Shown here: positions 1 to 8,648 of the stretch, in pieces
How positions within the stretch are numbered: position 1 is the stretch's first letter
How the letters are laid out: each line of letters starts with the position of its first letter
Assembly: GCA_036276115.1 (NCBI GenBank)
Contig: DATBEM010000255.1
Coordinates: forward strand, 27,048 to 91,047
DNA: 64,000 nucleotides
Reading direction: 5' to 3'
Source: Trebonia sp036276115
GTDB lineage: Bacteria; Actinomycetota; Actinomycetes; Streptosporangiales; Streptosporangiaceae
The notes under the pieces: generated by a model
Told to the model about the DNA's origin: nothing
What the model saw: the letters and a program-made list of their open reading frames with translations, nothing else
Database searches by the model: none
Position numbers and translations under genes: made by a program

Positions 1-1660
1 GCGGGATGCGGATGTCCCGCGCCCGCGACAGCGGCGACCGGGACCACAGGAAGTCCTGGTCCTTCTCCGGGTCCCCGACCCGCCGGTACAGGGCGGCGGC
101 GGCCGGCGCCCAGTACGCCGGGATCGTCTCCAGCAGCGTCTTGAGGTTGGACGGGCCCACGATGTCGACCGCGCAGCGGAACGCGTCGGGGGTGAACGCG
201 GCCCCCACCAGGGCCGCGTAGCCGCCATAGGAGCCGCCGTAGATCGCGACCCGCTCGCGGTCCGCCCAGCCCTGGCTGGCTACGTGCCCGACCGCGTCGA
301 TGAGGTCGTCGTGCATCTTGCCGCCCCACTCCCGGTCCCCGGCGGCGACGAACGCCTTGCCGTAGCCGGTCGAGCCCCGGTAGTTGACCTGCACGCACAG
401 GTAGCCCCGGTTGGCCAGCCACTGCGCCTCCGGGTTGTAGCCCCAGGCGTCGCGCACCTGCGGGCCGCCGTGCACGTTGATGACGGCCGGGAGGCCGGAG
501 CGGCCCTGGCCCGGCGGGAACGTCGCGTACCCGTGGATCACCAGGCCGTCGCGGGCGGTGAAGGTGAACGGCTCCATCGGCGCCAGCTCGTAGGCCGACA
601 GCGCGGGCTGGTGCTCGAACAGGTACCGGGCCGACCGGGTGGCCCGGTCGTAGAGGTAGTACGGGACCGGCCCGGCGTCGTTGGTGAACCCGACCAGGAA
701 CACGGTGTCGGCGTCGTCGCGGCCCGCGAACCGCGGGTCGCCCGGGTGCAGGGCGCGGATGGCCTTGAAGTCCTCGGCCACCGACTCGTCGAGCACCACG
801 TACTGCGACCGCTCCTTGAGGACCGTGACGATCTGCGGCTCCAGCGTGTCCGGGTCGACCATGACGCCCGACACGTCGGCGTCCGGGTCCTCGGCGATGA
901 CGGTCTCGGCCCCGGTGGCGAGGTCGAGCCGGGTGAGCCGCCCGGTGTTGGAGCCGGCCGCGCTGATCATCAGCAGCGACTGGCCGTCGCGGCTGAACGT
1001 GACCACGTCGGTGGAGGTGACGTCCTCGGCCGGGATGGACATCACCGTGCGCCAGTCCTCCGCGCCCACCTCGTCATTGCTCGCCGCGTCGCGGACCAGC
1101 AGGTCGAAGCTGCCGTCCGGCTGCGGCCGCAGCGCCCCCCGCACGACCAGGTCCTCGTCGGCGACCCAGCCGGCGAAGCCGGGGTTGTCGATCTTCTTCT
1201 CCAGCGTCCCGCTGTCGAGCTCCAGCCGGTACACGTCGTGCAGCTGCGGGTTGTCCTTGTTGATGCCGACCAGCACCTCGCCCGGCTTGCGCTTGCTCGT
1301 GCCGAGCAGCATCGCGTGGATGCCCTCGAACGGGGTGAGGTCGCGGCGAGCGGAGGTCTGCAGGTCGACGTCGTACAGCCGCCAGTTCTCGTCGCCGCCG
1401 GCGTCCTGGATGTAGAGCACGTGCCGGTTGTCGTGCGCCCAGCCGAAGGACCGGATGCCCCGGTCGGCGTCATCGGTCACCGCCTGCGCGGCGTCCCAGT
1501 CGACGGCGCTGCCGCCGCCGTCGCCGATGGGCGCGACCCAGACGTTCAGCACGCCGTCGCGCGGCGCGATCCACGCCAGCCGGGTGCCATCGGGGGACAG
1601 CTGCGGGTTGACCCGCTCGGGGTTGCCGAACAGCACGCCACGGGGGATGAGATCGACCAT
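1..1660 (-). CDS. S9 family peptidase (prolyl oligopeptidase-like), 3' end cut by window
   Basis: A serine peptidase of the S9 (prolyl oligopeptidase/acylaminoacyl peptidase) family, expected to cleave short peptides in the cytoplasm. It starts at the ATG complementary to 1658-1660 and 553 codons are visible. The first ~370 residues have the repetitive beta-propeller character of the family (for example LSPDGTRLAWI near the N-terminus). The alpha/beta-hydrolase part follows, with an HGGP oxyanion motif near residue 397 and the nucleophile elbow GGSYGG with Ser477 (codon at 230-232). The catalytic Asp and His should lie past the window edge and cannot be checked. It is divergent from glnE across 118 bp. 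The family is certain; the exact specificity is not. Confidence 0.9.
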   Translation of the reverse strand, partial: MVDLIPRGVLFGNPERVNPQLSPDGTRLAWIAPRDGVLNVWVAPIGDGGGSAVDWDAAQAVTDDADRGIRSFGWAHDNRHVLYIQDAGGDENWRLYDVDLQTSARRDLTPFEGIHAMLLGTSKRKPGEVLVGINKDNPQLHDVYRLELDSGTLEKKIDNPGFAGWVADEDLVVRGALRPQPDGSFDLLVRDAASNDEVGAEDWRTVMSIPAEDVTSTDVVTFSRDGQSLLMISAAGSNTGRLTRLDLATGAETVIAEDPDADVSGVMVDPDTLEPQIVTVLKERSQYVVLDESVAEDFKAIRALHPGDPRFAGRDDADTVFLVGFTNDAGPVPYYLYDRATRSARYLFEHQPALSAYELAPMEPFTFTARDGLVIHGYATFPPGQGRSGLPAVINVHGGPQVRDAWGYNPEAQWLANRGYLCVQVNYRGSTGYGKAFVAAGDREWGGKMHDDLIDAVGHVASQGWADRERVAIYGGSYGGYAALVGAAFTPDAFRCAVDIVGPSNLKTLLETIPAYWAPAAAALYRRVGDPEKDQDFLWSRSPLSRARDIRIP

Positions 1661-1778
1661 GGGGCACAGGCTAGCCGACGGCGCCCTCCAGTGCGCGCGG
1701 CCAGCGGGGCGGGTATAAGTGCCGCCAGCAGGGTATCCGTAGGTTACGGACACGTTTCCTCGGTATACGGTATTTGCT

Positions 1779-4700
1779 GTGAGCGGCACCCGTACCTCCC
1801 TCGCCGGCCGTCTGGCCCGAATAGGCTTCACTGACGTGCAGAGGGCTGAACGTACGCTTGCGGAGATTCGCGCGCTCGGGCTCGGGCCGGCGGATGAGGA
1901 GAGCCTGCTCGCCGCGCTGGGGGGCGCCTCCGACCCTGACCTCGCCCTGGCTGGCCTCGCCCGCCTGGCTGAGCGCGACCGCGCCGTCCTGGCCGAGGTC
2001 AGCGCGGCCCCGGGCCTGCGCGAGCGGCTCATCGCCGTCCTCGGCGCCAGCACCGCGCTCGCCGACCACCTGGTCCGGCACCCGGCCGACCGGGCGGTGC
2101 TGCGGGACGGTTCTCCCCGTGATGGCACCGCCCGTGACGGCTCTGCCCCAGGCGGCCCTGTCCTCGACAGCCTTAACAGCGTTGTCCTTGATGGCGGCAC
2201 TGCCCTCGGCCGGCCCGGGCCGGCCGCCGTCCGGGACGAGCTGCTGCGGGCCGTAGGCGCCGACCCGGCCGCCCCGATCCCGGTCGCCGGGGTCCTGCCC
2301 GCCCCCCGCCCGGACGGGCCCGGGCGGGCCGCCGCCCGCCCGGGGGGCGCTGGCGGCGCTGGCGGCGTTGGCGGGGGTGGCGGGGGTGGCGGGGGTGCCG
2401 GCGGCAGCGGGCCCGCCGACCCGGCCGCCCGGCTGGCCGCCGCCTACCGCCGCCGCCTGCTGCACCTGGCCGGACGGGACCTCACCGGCGCCACGAGCGT
2501 GGACGAGGTCGCCGAGGAGCTCGCCGACCTGGCCGGCGCGATCTTGGAGGCGGCCCTGGCCGTCGCCCGGGTCGATCTGATAACAGCAAGAGGCATCCCC
2601 GCCGGGGAGCTGCCGCCGCTCGCCGTCCTCGCCATGGGCAAGTGCGGCGCCCGCGAGCTGAACTACGCCAGCGACGTCGACGTCATCTTCGTGACCGGCG
2701 ACGACGTGGACTCGGCCGGCATCAGGGTCGCGACCCGGCTGGCCACCGGGATGATCGCGGTCTGCGAGCGGTACACCCCGGAAGGCTCGATCTTCCCGGT
2801 CGACCCGAACCTGCGGCCGGAGGGCCGCAACGGGCCCCTGGTCCGCACCCTCGCCAGCCACCTCGCCTACTACGACCGCTGGGCCAAGACGTGGGAGTTC
2901 CAGGCGCTGCTCAAGGCTCGCCCGGTGGCCGGCGACATGGCCCTCGCCCGGCTGTACTGCGACCGCGTCGCCCCGCTGGTCTGGCAGGCGAGCCAGCGCG
3001 AGAACTTCGTCGCCGACACGCAGGCCATGCGCCGCCGGGTTGAGTCCACGCTGCCCAAGACCAGCGCCGGCCGCGAGCTCAAGCTCGGCCCGGGCGGCCT
3101 GCGCGACATCGAGTTCGCCGTCCAGATGCTGCAGCTCGTGCACGGCCGGGCCGACGAGCGGCTGCGGGTCCCCGGCACGATCCCGGCCCTGGCCGCCCTG
3201 GCCGCCGGCGGCTACGTCGCCCGCGAGGACGCCGACGACCTGGCCGCCGCCTACCGCTTCCTGCGCCAGACCGAGCACCTGCTCCAGCTCTACTACCTGC
3301 GCCGCACCCACGCCCTGCCCGACGACCCGTCCGTCTTGCGCCGCCTCGGCCGGGCCATGTCGCTGACCACGATGGGGCCGCCAGGCGGCCCGCGGCCACG
3401 CGCCCAGGGGGCGCCGGGCCTCAGCGACCCGGCCGCCGCCGCGTTCGACGAGGCGTGGCGGCGGCACGCGCTGCGGGTCCGCCGCCTGCACGAGAAGCTG
3501 TTCTACCGGCCGCTGCTCGACGCGGTGGCGCGGCTGCCGACCGAGGCCGCCCGGCTTACCCCCCAGGCCGCCCAGGCCCGGCTGGAGGCCCTCGGCTACG
3601 CCGACCCGGCCGGGGCGCTGCGGCACATCGAGGCGCTGACGACCGGGGTGCGCCGCCGCGCCCAGATCCAGCGGACGCTGCTGCCGGTCCTGCTCGGCTG
3701 GTTCGCCGGCGCAGCCGAGCCCGACGCCGGCCTGCTGGCGTTCCGGCAGGTGAGCGAGGCGCTGGGGGAGACCCCGTGGTACCTGCGGCTGTTGCGCGAC
3801 GAGACCAAGGCCGCCCGGCGGATGGCCCTCGTCCTCGCCTCCAGCCGCTATGCCGCGAGCCTGCTGCTGCGGGCGCCGGAGGCGGTCGCGATCTTCGCCG
3901 ACGACGCCGAGCTGGTGCCCCGCCCGTTCGCGGCCGTCCGGACCGAGATGATGGCGGCCGCGACCCGCCACGAGCGCGACCCCGACGCCGCCGCGATGGC
4001 GATCCGCTCCGTCCGCCGCCGTGAGCTACTGCGCATCGCCGCCGCCGACGTGCTCGGCCTCACCGCGCTGCGCGAGGTGGGCGAGGCGCTGACCGCCGTC
4101 ACCGACGCGGCCCTGGAGGCCGCCCTGGCGGTGGCGGTCGCCAAGGTCGGGCAGGGCCTGGGGCAGGAGCTGCCAACCAGGTTCGCGGTGATCGCGATGG
4201 GCCGCTACGGCGGCCACGAGACCGGCTACGGCAGCGACGCCGACGTGATCTTCGTCCACGACCCCCGGCCGGCCCTCGACCCGGCCGGGGAACGCGTGGC
4301 GTCTGAGGCCGCCCAGGCCGTCGCGGCGGAGATGCGGCGGCTGCTGGAGCTACCCGCCCCCGACCCGCCGCTGGTCCTGGACGCCAGCCTGCGGCCGGAG
4401 GGACGGCAAGGCCCCCTCGTCCGCAGCCTGGCGGCGTGCCGCAAGTACTACTCCGGCCGCTCCGCCCCGTGGGAGTACCAGGCCCTGCTGCGGGCCGAGT
4501 ACACCGCCGGCGACGAGGCCCTCGGCGCGGCCTTCATCGCCCTGGCCGACGAGTACCGCTACCCCGACGGTGGCCTGTCGGACCAGGCGGTCCGCGAGAT
4601 CCGCCGGGTCAAGGCCCGGGTCGAGTCCGAGCGCATCCCGCGCGGCACCGAGCGCGCACTGCACCTCAAGCTCGGCCCCGGCGGCCTGTCCGACGTCGAG

Positions 4701-5078
4701 TGGACCGCCCAGCTCCTGCAGCTGCGCCACGGCGCGGCCATCCCGGGGCTGCGCACCACCCGGACCCCCGAGGCCCTCGCCGCCGCCGTCGAGGCCGGCC
4801 TGGTGGCCGCCGAGGACGCCGAGGTGCTGACCCGCTCCTGGCAGCTCGCGGCCCGTATCCGCAACGCCATCATGCTGGTCCGCGGCCGCCCCGACGACGC
4901 CCTGCCCTCCCGGCGCACCGAGCTCACGGCCGTCGCCCGCCTGCTGGGCTACCGCCCGGACGGCACCGCCGGCCTGGAAACCACCGAGCCCGCCCAGGCC
5001 CTGGACGAGGACTGGCGCCGTACCGGCCGCCGCGCCCGCGCCGTCATGGAGCGCCTCTTCTTCGGCGGGGACGAGTAA
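1779..5078 (+). CDS. glnE: Bifunctional glutamine synthetase adenylyltransferase/deadenylylase
   Basis: GlnE adds AMP to, and removes it from, a tyrosine of type I glutamine synthetase, switching glutamine synthesis with nitrogen status. The target glnA lies 3.6 kb downstream on the other strand. The protein has 1099 residues from a GTG start and the expected two nucleotidyltransferase halves: GKCGARELNYASDVD at about residues 287-301 and GRYGGHETGYGSDAD at about 808-822, each followed by the helical region. It is about 100 residues longer than usual. The excess sits at residues ~105-215 as DG/PGG-rich and poly-Gly sequence before the first catalytic motif. It converges on the next gene with only 5 bp between the two stops. 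Confidence 0.95.
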   Translation: MSGTRTSLAGRLARIGFTDVQRAERTLAEIRALGLGPADEESLLAALGGASDPDLALAGLARLAERDRAVLAEVSAAPGLRERLIAVLGASTALADHLVRHPADRAVLRDGSPRDGTARDGSAPGGPVLDSLNSVVLDGGTALGRPGPAAVRDELLRAVGADPAAPIPVAGVLPAPRPDGPGRAAARPGGAGGAGGVGGGGGGGGGAGGSGPADPAARLAAAYRRRLLHLAGRDLTGATSVDEVAEELADLAGAILEAALAVARVDLITARGIPAGELPPLAVLAMGKCGARELNYASDVDVIFVTGDDVDSAGIRVATRLATGMIAVCERYTPEGSIFPVDPNLRPEGRNGPLVRTLASHLAYYDRWAKTWEFQALLKARPVAGDMALARLYCDRVAPLVWQASQRENFVADTQAMRRRVESTLPKTSAGRELKLGPGGLRDIEFAVQMLQLVHGRADERLRVPGTIPALAALAAGGYVAREDADDLAAAYRFLRQTEHLLQLYYLRRTHALPDDPSVLRRLGRAMSLTTMGPPGGPRPRAQGAPGLSDPAAAAFDEAWRRHALRVRRLHEKLFYRPLLDAVARLPTEAARLTPQAAQARLEALGYADPAGALRHIEALTTGVRRRAQIQRTLLPVLLGWFAGAAEPDAGLLAFRQVSEALGETPWYLRLLRDETKAARRMALVLASSRYAASLLLRAPEAVAIFADDAELVPRPFAAVRTEMMAAATRHERDPDAAAMAIRSVRRRELLRIAAADVLGLTALREVGEALTAVTDAALEAALAVAVAKVGQGLGQELPTRFAVIAMGRYGGHETGYGSDADVIFVHDPRPALDPAGERVASEAAQAVAAEMRRLLELPAPDPPLVLDASLRPEGRQGPLVRSLAACRKYYSGRSAPWEYQALLRAEYTAGDEALGAAFIALADEYRYPDGGLSDQAVREIRRVKARVESERIPRGTERALHLKLGPGGLSDVEWTAQLLQLRHGAAIPGLRTTRTPEALAAAVEAGLVAAEDAEVLTRSWQLAARIRNAIMLVRGRPDDALPSRRTELTAVARLLGYRPDGTAGLETTEPAQALDEDWRRTGRRARAVMERLFFGGDE
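2340..2411 (+). repeat. GGC/GGT-rich 9-bp tandem repeats inside glnE
   Basis: Short tandem units such as GGCGCTGGC and GGCGGGGGT repeat in frame and encode a glycine tract (GGVGGGGGGGGGAGG). They lie in the low-complexity insertion of glnE, outside both catalytic motifs. Units differ by single bases, as expected from replication slippage, and the reading frame is kept. Confidence 0.7.
2577..2594 (+). repeat. Dispersed 18-bp motif, copy 1
   Basis: CTGATAACAGCAAGAGGC. In glnE it is read as codons CTG-ATA-ACA-GCA-AGA-GGC, a run of codons that are rare in this GC-rich window. Near-identical copies occur at 45981-45998 and 57028-57045, with a weaker one at 45954-45970. Confidence 0.5.
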
Positions 5079-5083
5079 GCGCG

Positions 5084-5932
5084 TCAGGCCACGTGCTCGA
5101 CTGCGAACGCCGTCGCCTGCGGCTTCCAGAGGTAGAGATCCGAGAACAGCGCGTACTGCTGGTCGATGGCGGTGTTCCAGTCAATGACGTCCTGATTGGT
5201 CCCGTTGGCAATGAGGTACTCGGCCCGCTCAGCCACGGTGGCCCCCTTCATCGGCGCCGCCAGGAGGTCTTTCAGTTTCTGTTCGATCCTCTTCGCCTCA
5301 ACCGCGAAGTCCTTAATGTAATCAGTGGCGACCTCATTGGCTGACTTGCCCAATGTCTTCTGGGCCGCGGTGAGCTGCTGCTCAATCGTCTTGCCCTGGT
5401 CGACGGCGCCGAGCTTGGCATGGAGCACGCCCTGGTCGTGGGTCGGCTTGAGCTTGAGCCATTCATCAACCATGTCCGTGATGCTCTGGGCCGCATAGAA
5501 GGCGAGGTCGACCAGCACGCTGCTGCGCCGTGACTTCCGGAACTCGGGCGTGCCGAAGGAGTAGCCGGTTGCCCCCTCCACCGTCGTGCCCGCGGCCACC
5601 CGGCCGTGCAGCCCTGCGGCCAGGTACTTGGCCAGGGAGAGGGTGTAGGCGCCATCGCCGCTGTAGCACGACAGCGCCACGATGCCGCCGAAGTCTCGCG
5701 GGACGCCATGCGACGTGTCGGTCAGCCAGCGCACCACGTCAGCCTTATCGAGGCTCATGAAAGCGCCGGTGTAGCCGTGGCTGACAAAGTAGAGCGTCTC
5801 GTTCCGGGAAAGCCTGGAGAAATCGGCCTTGTCGTTGAGCTCGACGACCGCCATGCCCTGGTCCATGAGCCTGAGCTGCTGGACTTGCTTCATTATTGCA
5901 TAATCACTGTATCTGCCGTGGAACGCTATCAT
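5084..5932 (-). CDS. Putative caspase-like (clan CD) cysteine peptidase
   Basis: A 282-residue protein of no family I can name with certainty. Residues 47-56 read LYFVSHGYTG and residues 84-94 read IVALSCYSGDG. A hydrophobic strand ending in His-Gly, then 37 residues later a hydrophobic strand ending in Ser-Cys, is the His/Cys dyad layout of clan CD peptidases (caspase, C80, CHAT and clostripain groups), so His52 and Cys89 are the predicted dyad. The C-terminal ~120 residues are helical and Lys/Glu-rich, perhaps a substrate or partner domain. There is no signal peptide or membrane segment. An excellent AGGAGG ribosome site precedes the ATG. It converges on glnE. Base composition is lower in GC than the neighbours, suggesting later arrival. 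Confidence 0.55.
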   Translation of the reverse strand: MIAFHGRYSDYAIMKQVQQLRLMDQGMAVVELNDKADFSRLSRNETLYFVSHGYTGAFMSLDKADVVRWLTDTSHGVPRDFGGIVALSCYSGDGAYTLSLAKYLAAGLHGRVAAGTTVEGATGYSFGTPEFRKSRRSSVLVDLAFYAAQSITDMVDEWLKLKPTHDQGVLHAKLGAVDQGKTIEQQLTAAQKTLGKSANEVATDYIKDFAVEAKRIEQKLKDLLAAPMKGATVAERAEYLIANGTNQDVIDWNTAIDQQYALFSDLYLWKPQATAFAVEHVA

Positions 5933-5956
5933 GATACCTCCTGAGATCGCCTACTA

Positions 5957-5971
5957 AACCGGTAACCGGTT
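5957..5971. promoter_or_regulatory. Perfect palindrome, candidate operator of the caspase-like gene
   Basis: AACCGGT-A-ACCGGTT is an exact 15-bp dyad with one central base. It lies 25 bp upstream of the start codon at 5932, between the Shine-Dalgarno sequence and the likely promoter of the minus-strand gene. The position and symmetry suit a dimeric repressor. No regulator gene adjoins it, so the factor is unknown. Confidence 0.5.
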
Positions 5972-6026
5972 CTTAACGGGAGGTTATCACGCATATCTGG
6001 CCTCGGGGTACCGAGCGTGTGTTCGG

Positions 6027-6056
6027 GCATGCCTGTCGTGCACCGATCAGGCATGC
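6027..6056. other. Inverted repeat (hairpin), 9-bp arms
   Basis: GCATGCCTG at 6027-6035 is complementary to CAGGCATGC at 6048-6056, with a 12-base loop. It lies downstream of the GNAT gene and upstream of the caspase-like gene. It could end GNAT transcription or bind a regulator. There is no T-tract. Confidence 0.4.
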
Positions 6057-6278
6057 GGATTATTTGCCGCCGCATTCTTTTTCCGGGGTAATGACATCCG
6101 GTCGTGACCTTTGAGTGCGGCAGGCGGTCAGGCGCGCCCGTTGGCGCGCAGGACGCGCAGCGCGTCGACGGTCAGGAAGCCGCGCCAGTCGGCCTCGGCG
6201 GCGCGGGACCAGGCCGGCACCGGCCCGGCGCAGGCCGTCACCCCGGCCGCCCTCGCCCGCGAGCGCGGCCACCGGTAG

Positions 6279-7106
6279 CTAGTAGTCCGGCGGCTCGGCG
6301 ATCATTGCGGTGGCGACGTGGCGGAAGCCGAGGCGGGCGTAGATGCGGGCCACTTCCTCGTCGGTCGCGGACAGGAACACGACCTCGGCCCCGTGCGCGC
6401 GGGCGTGGGCCGCGAGCGTCGCGGTGACGGCGGCGCCGAGGCCGCGCCGGCGGCTCGCGGGCAGCACGCCGATCCCGGTGATCTCGGCGACCCCGCCGGC
6501 CAGTTGGTAGCTGCCGGCCCCGAGGGGGCCGTTGGGGCCGATCGCGGCGGCCAGGACGGACTGCCCGGACTCCAGCTTGGACTGCAGCAGCCGGATCGTG
6601 CTGGCATCGTGGTCGGCGGCGATCTTGTCCCGCTCGGTCACCCCGGCCTCGCCGATGGCGGTCCCCGGGTGGGCGAACGCCACCGCCGGCACGGCCCAGG
6701 CGAGTAGCAGGTCAGGATCGCTCGGTCGCATGACCTCGACGCGGACCTGGCCGGTCGCGGGCACCGGCGGCGACTGGTCCGCCAGGGCCATCAGCGGGTG
6801 CTGGCGCACCGCGAGGCCAGCGCCTCGCGCCGCCGCCGCCATGTCCGGCGCGGCCTGCTCGATCCACTCGAACGACTCGGGAATCAGCAGCTCCCGCTGC
6901 CGTGCCCGCACCGCCCGCACGTCGGCCACGCTGATCGGGCCCTGGCCGCCGGCGACGCGCCCGGAGCGCGGCCGCGCGTAGAACGGCCAGTTCGAGCCGG
7001 CCGGGACGAAGAGCACGAGGGGGCCGATCTCGTGGGCGGTGGCCCAGGACCCCGGCGCCGCATCGCAGAACGCGTCAATCCGCTCAATGACCTCGTATGC
7101 GCTCAC
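6279..7106 (-). CDS. GNAT family N-acetyltransferase
   Basis: An acetyl-CoA-dependent N-acetyltransferase of unknown substrate, 275 residues. The C-terminal half carries the GNAT core: strand ITGIGVLPASRRRGLG with the acetyl-CoA loop RRRGLG, then the helix-strand-helix ending in ARIYARLGFRHV. The N-terminal ~120 residues form a second, degenerate domain, as in two-domain actinobacterial GNATs. I chose the GTG complementary to 7104-7106 because AAGGTAGG lies at the right distance. An ATG 39 bp upstream at 7145 has no such site. The gene stands alone. Confidence 0.8.
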   Translation of the reverse strand: MSAYEVIERIDAFCDAAPGSWATAHEIGPLVLFVPAGSNWPFYARPRSGRVAGGQGPISVADVRAVRARQRELLIPESFEWIEQAAPDMAAAARGAGLAVRQHPLMALADQSPPVPATGQVRVEVMRPSDPDLLLAWAVPAVAFAHPGTAIGEAGVTERDKIAADHDASTIRLLQSKLESGQSVLAAAIGPNGPLGAGSYQLAGGVAEITGIGVLPASRRRGLGAAVTATLAAHARAHGAEVVFLSATDEEVARIYARLGFRHVATAMIAEPPDY

Positions 7107-7246
7107 AGTACTGCCTACCTTACGGACGCAAGCGCGATCCGCCAACGGGGATACCAGGACTACAAAAAGAGCACAGGACTACTCAATGAGGCTAGGGCTA
7201 CCCGCTCGTGCGGTGGTGGAGGGCAGTGTGCTACCAGGGGGCGGCG

Positions 7247-7852
7247 CTAGTGGTGGACCGCCATCGGGCCGGAGCTCCGGTTCCGCTGCGGCAGGCCGCT
7301 GGGCGTCATCGCCCGCTCGCCGCTGCCATGCCCCTGGGCACCGCGCGACCCGCCACCCTGGCCCGGAGAGCTGACGCCGCCGCCGTAGCCGCCCTCGCCG
7401 CCCAGGACGGGATGCCCGCCGCTGCCGGACACCGGGTGGCCGCCGCTCCCGCCCGGGGGAACGGGGGCACTGTAAAAGTCAGGCGCGTACTCGGCGAGCT
7501 CCTCGGGGGACAGGCCCAGGACCACGGCCGCCTCGGGGAGCGTCGTCCCCTCGGCCAGCAGCGCGCCGAGAGCCGTCGCGATCGCCTGGGCGGCCGCCTC
7601 GGCCGCGCGGATCGCCGCCTGCCGGGCCTGGAGGGCGGCGGTGACGGCGGGCAGCATCGATCCCTCGGTCCGGATCTGGACCCGGACCGACTCCGGCGGC
7701 ACCCGCAGGACCTCGGCGATGTGCTTGCGGGCCATCATCTCGGCCTGCTCCAGGCTGCGCACCTGGACGGCCAACCCCTCGATCTGCGGGACCCGGACGG
7801 TCCACCAGCGCCCGGCGCGCTCGGCTAGCGCGGTGAAGGTCGTCGTTTCCAT
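7247..7852 (-). CDS. HicB-like N-terminal domain protein with HTH-like segment and Gly-rich tail
   Basis: A 201-residue protein. The first ~50 residues (FTALAERAGRWWTVRVPQIE and on to the helix EQAEMMARKHIAEVL) resemble the HicB antitoxin partial RNase-H fold. Residues ~98-125 (TLPEAAVVLGLSPEELAEYA) look like a small helix-turn-helix, and residues ~133-201 are a Gly/Ser-rich, probably disordered tail. No HicA-like toxin is adjacent, so a toxin-antitoxin role is not supported. A lone regulator is one possibility. It starts with ATG. Confidence 0.65.
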   Translation of the reverse strand: METTTFTALAERAGRWWTVRVPQIEGLAVQVRSLEQAEMMARKHIAEVLRVPPESVRVQIRTEGSMLPAVTAALQARQAAIRAAEAAAQAIATALGALLAEGTTLPEAAVVLGLSPEELAEYAPDFYSAPVPPGGSGGHPVSGSGGHPVLGGEGGYGGGVSSPGQGGGSRGAQGHGSGERAMTPSGLPQRNRSSGPMAVHH

Positions 7853-7971
7853 GCCTGCGAGAGCCCCTTAGATCACCGGGTCATTGACCTAGACGTACGT
7901 GCCACGCCGCTTGCTCAGCCCGTGCCCCCCAGCGCGGTGATACCTACCCAATATACTGACCGGTAGCTATG

Positions 7972-7985
7972 TTACGCGGGCGTAA
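7972..7985. promoter_or_regulatory. Inverted repeat upstream of the HicB-like gene
   Basis: TTACG-CGGG-CGTAA forms a short dyad 120 bp upstream of the HicB-like gene, in an AT-richer stretch. It may be an operator. The extended sequence GTTAC-N6-GTAAT only weakly resembles a GlnR half-pair. The rest of the 216 bp between the two minus-strand genes shows nothing else I can name. Confidence 0.25.
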
Positions 7986-8068
7986 TTTGCGGATAGTGAC
8001 GGAAATCGCACGATTCGGTTACATGCCGGCCAGCGCTCTTGCCCTGTCCTCGGCAAGCACCGCGCCAG

Positions 8069-8569
8069 TCAGGCGACGAGATGCTGGTTCGGCCCCTGAG
8101 CCTGCGCCGCGAACCCGGGCAGCTCCGACACCGTCACCCCCGCCGCCGCCAGCCGGCCGGCCCCCTGCCCGCGCGCCACGAACAGCTCCGGCTCCCGCCA
8201 CGCGAACACCACCCGCGCGATCCCCGCCCGCCCCGCGTCCCGGGTGGCCAGGATCAGCTCGGCGCAGCTGCGCGGCCGCGACTTGCGCCGCGCGCACGGC
8301 TCCAGGGTGGAGAAGAGGGTCGCCCCCGCCAGCCGGGGGTCGCCGGGGGAGACCTCGCCCAGCGCCGCCTCCTCGGCGTGCACGTGCGGGTCCTCGCCCT
8401 GCCGTGAGTACCCCCGCGCCAGCACCCCCCCGTCCCCCCCGATGAGCACCGCCCCCACGCTGAAGGCCTCCGCCGACGGCGGGCACATCCACGCCAGCGA
8501 CACCGCCAGCTCCATCCACTGCTCGTCATCCGGCAGCGCCCCACCCGGCTGCTCCACGCGGCTGCTCAT
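8069..8569 (-). CDS. RibD-like cytidine/deoxycytidylate deaminase family protein
   Basis: A zinc-dependent deaminase of 166 residues. The zinc-binding HAE motif (HVHAEEAAL) and the downstream PC...C motif (LEPCARRKSRPRSCAELI) match the RibD / deoxycytidylate deaminase family, which removes the amino group from a pyrimidine. RibD itself also has a reductase domain, and none is present here, so this is a stand-alone deaminase of uncertain substrate. The ATG at 8569 is chosen over an upstream in-frame ATG at 8677, whose product would begin with non-conserved sequence overlapping the glnA terminator region. Confidence 0.8.
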   Translation of the reverse strand: MSSRVEQPGGALPDDEQWMELAVSLAWMCPPSAEAFSVGAVLIGGDGGVLARGYSRQGEDPHVHAEEAALGEVSPGDPRLAGATLFSTLEPCARRKSRPRSCAELILATRDAGRAGIARVVFAWREPELFVARGQGAGRLAAAGVTVSELPGFAAQAQGPNQHLVA

Positions 8570-8648
8570 GCCGGCAGCGTACCCACCGCGCGGGCTGGTC
8601 CCCCTGCCAGTTGCGGCGGCGAGGGATGCCCGAGGGGGAGAACCCGTG

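Larger units (their letters stand above)
5933..6278. other. Intergenic region with two inverted repeats
   Basis: This 346-bp stretch holds no convincing gene. It contains the ribosome site and promoter region of the caspase-like gene, a perfect 15-bp palindrome (5957-5971) and a 9-bp-arm inverted repeat (6027-6056). On the minus strand a short frame ending at a TGA complementary to 6128-6130 reads ADWRGFLTVDALRVLRANGRA. It looks protein-like but has no good start, so it may be the remnant of a lost gene. Confidence 0.5.

Noticed and set aside
1671..3971. A 766-codon minus-strand open frame opposite glnE
   Set aside because: Antisense shadow caused by high GC: composition is Gly/Arg/Ala/Pro-rich with no domain, and glnE on the other strand is certain.
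6060..6272. A 70-codon minus-strand frame next to the GNAT gene
   Set aside because: Arg/Gly/Ala-rich random-looking sequence with no start signal. A different frame there looks more protein-like but is too short to call.
7972..7985. GTTAC-N6-GTAAT considered as a second GlnR site
   Set aside because: Only one half-pair, and the second half differs from GAAAC at two positions.
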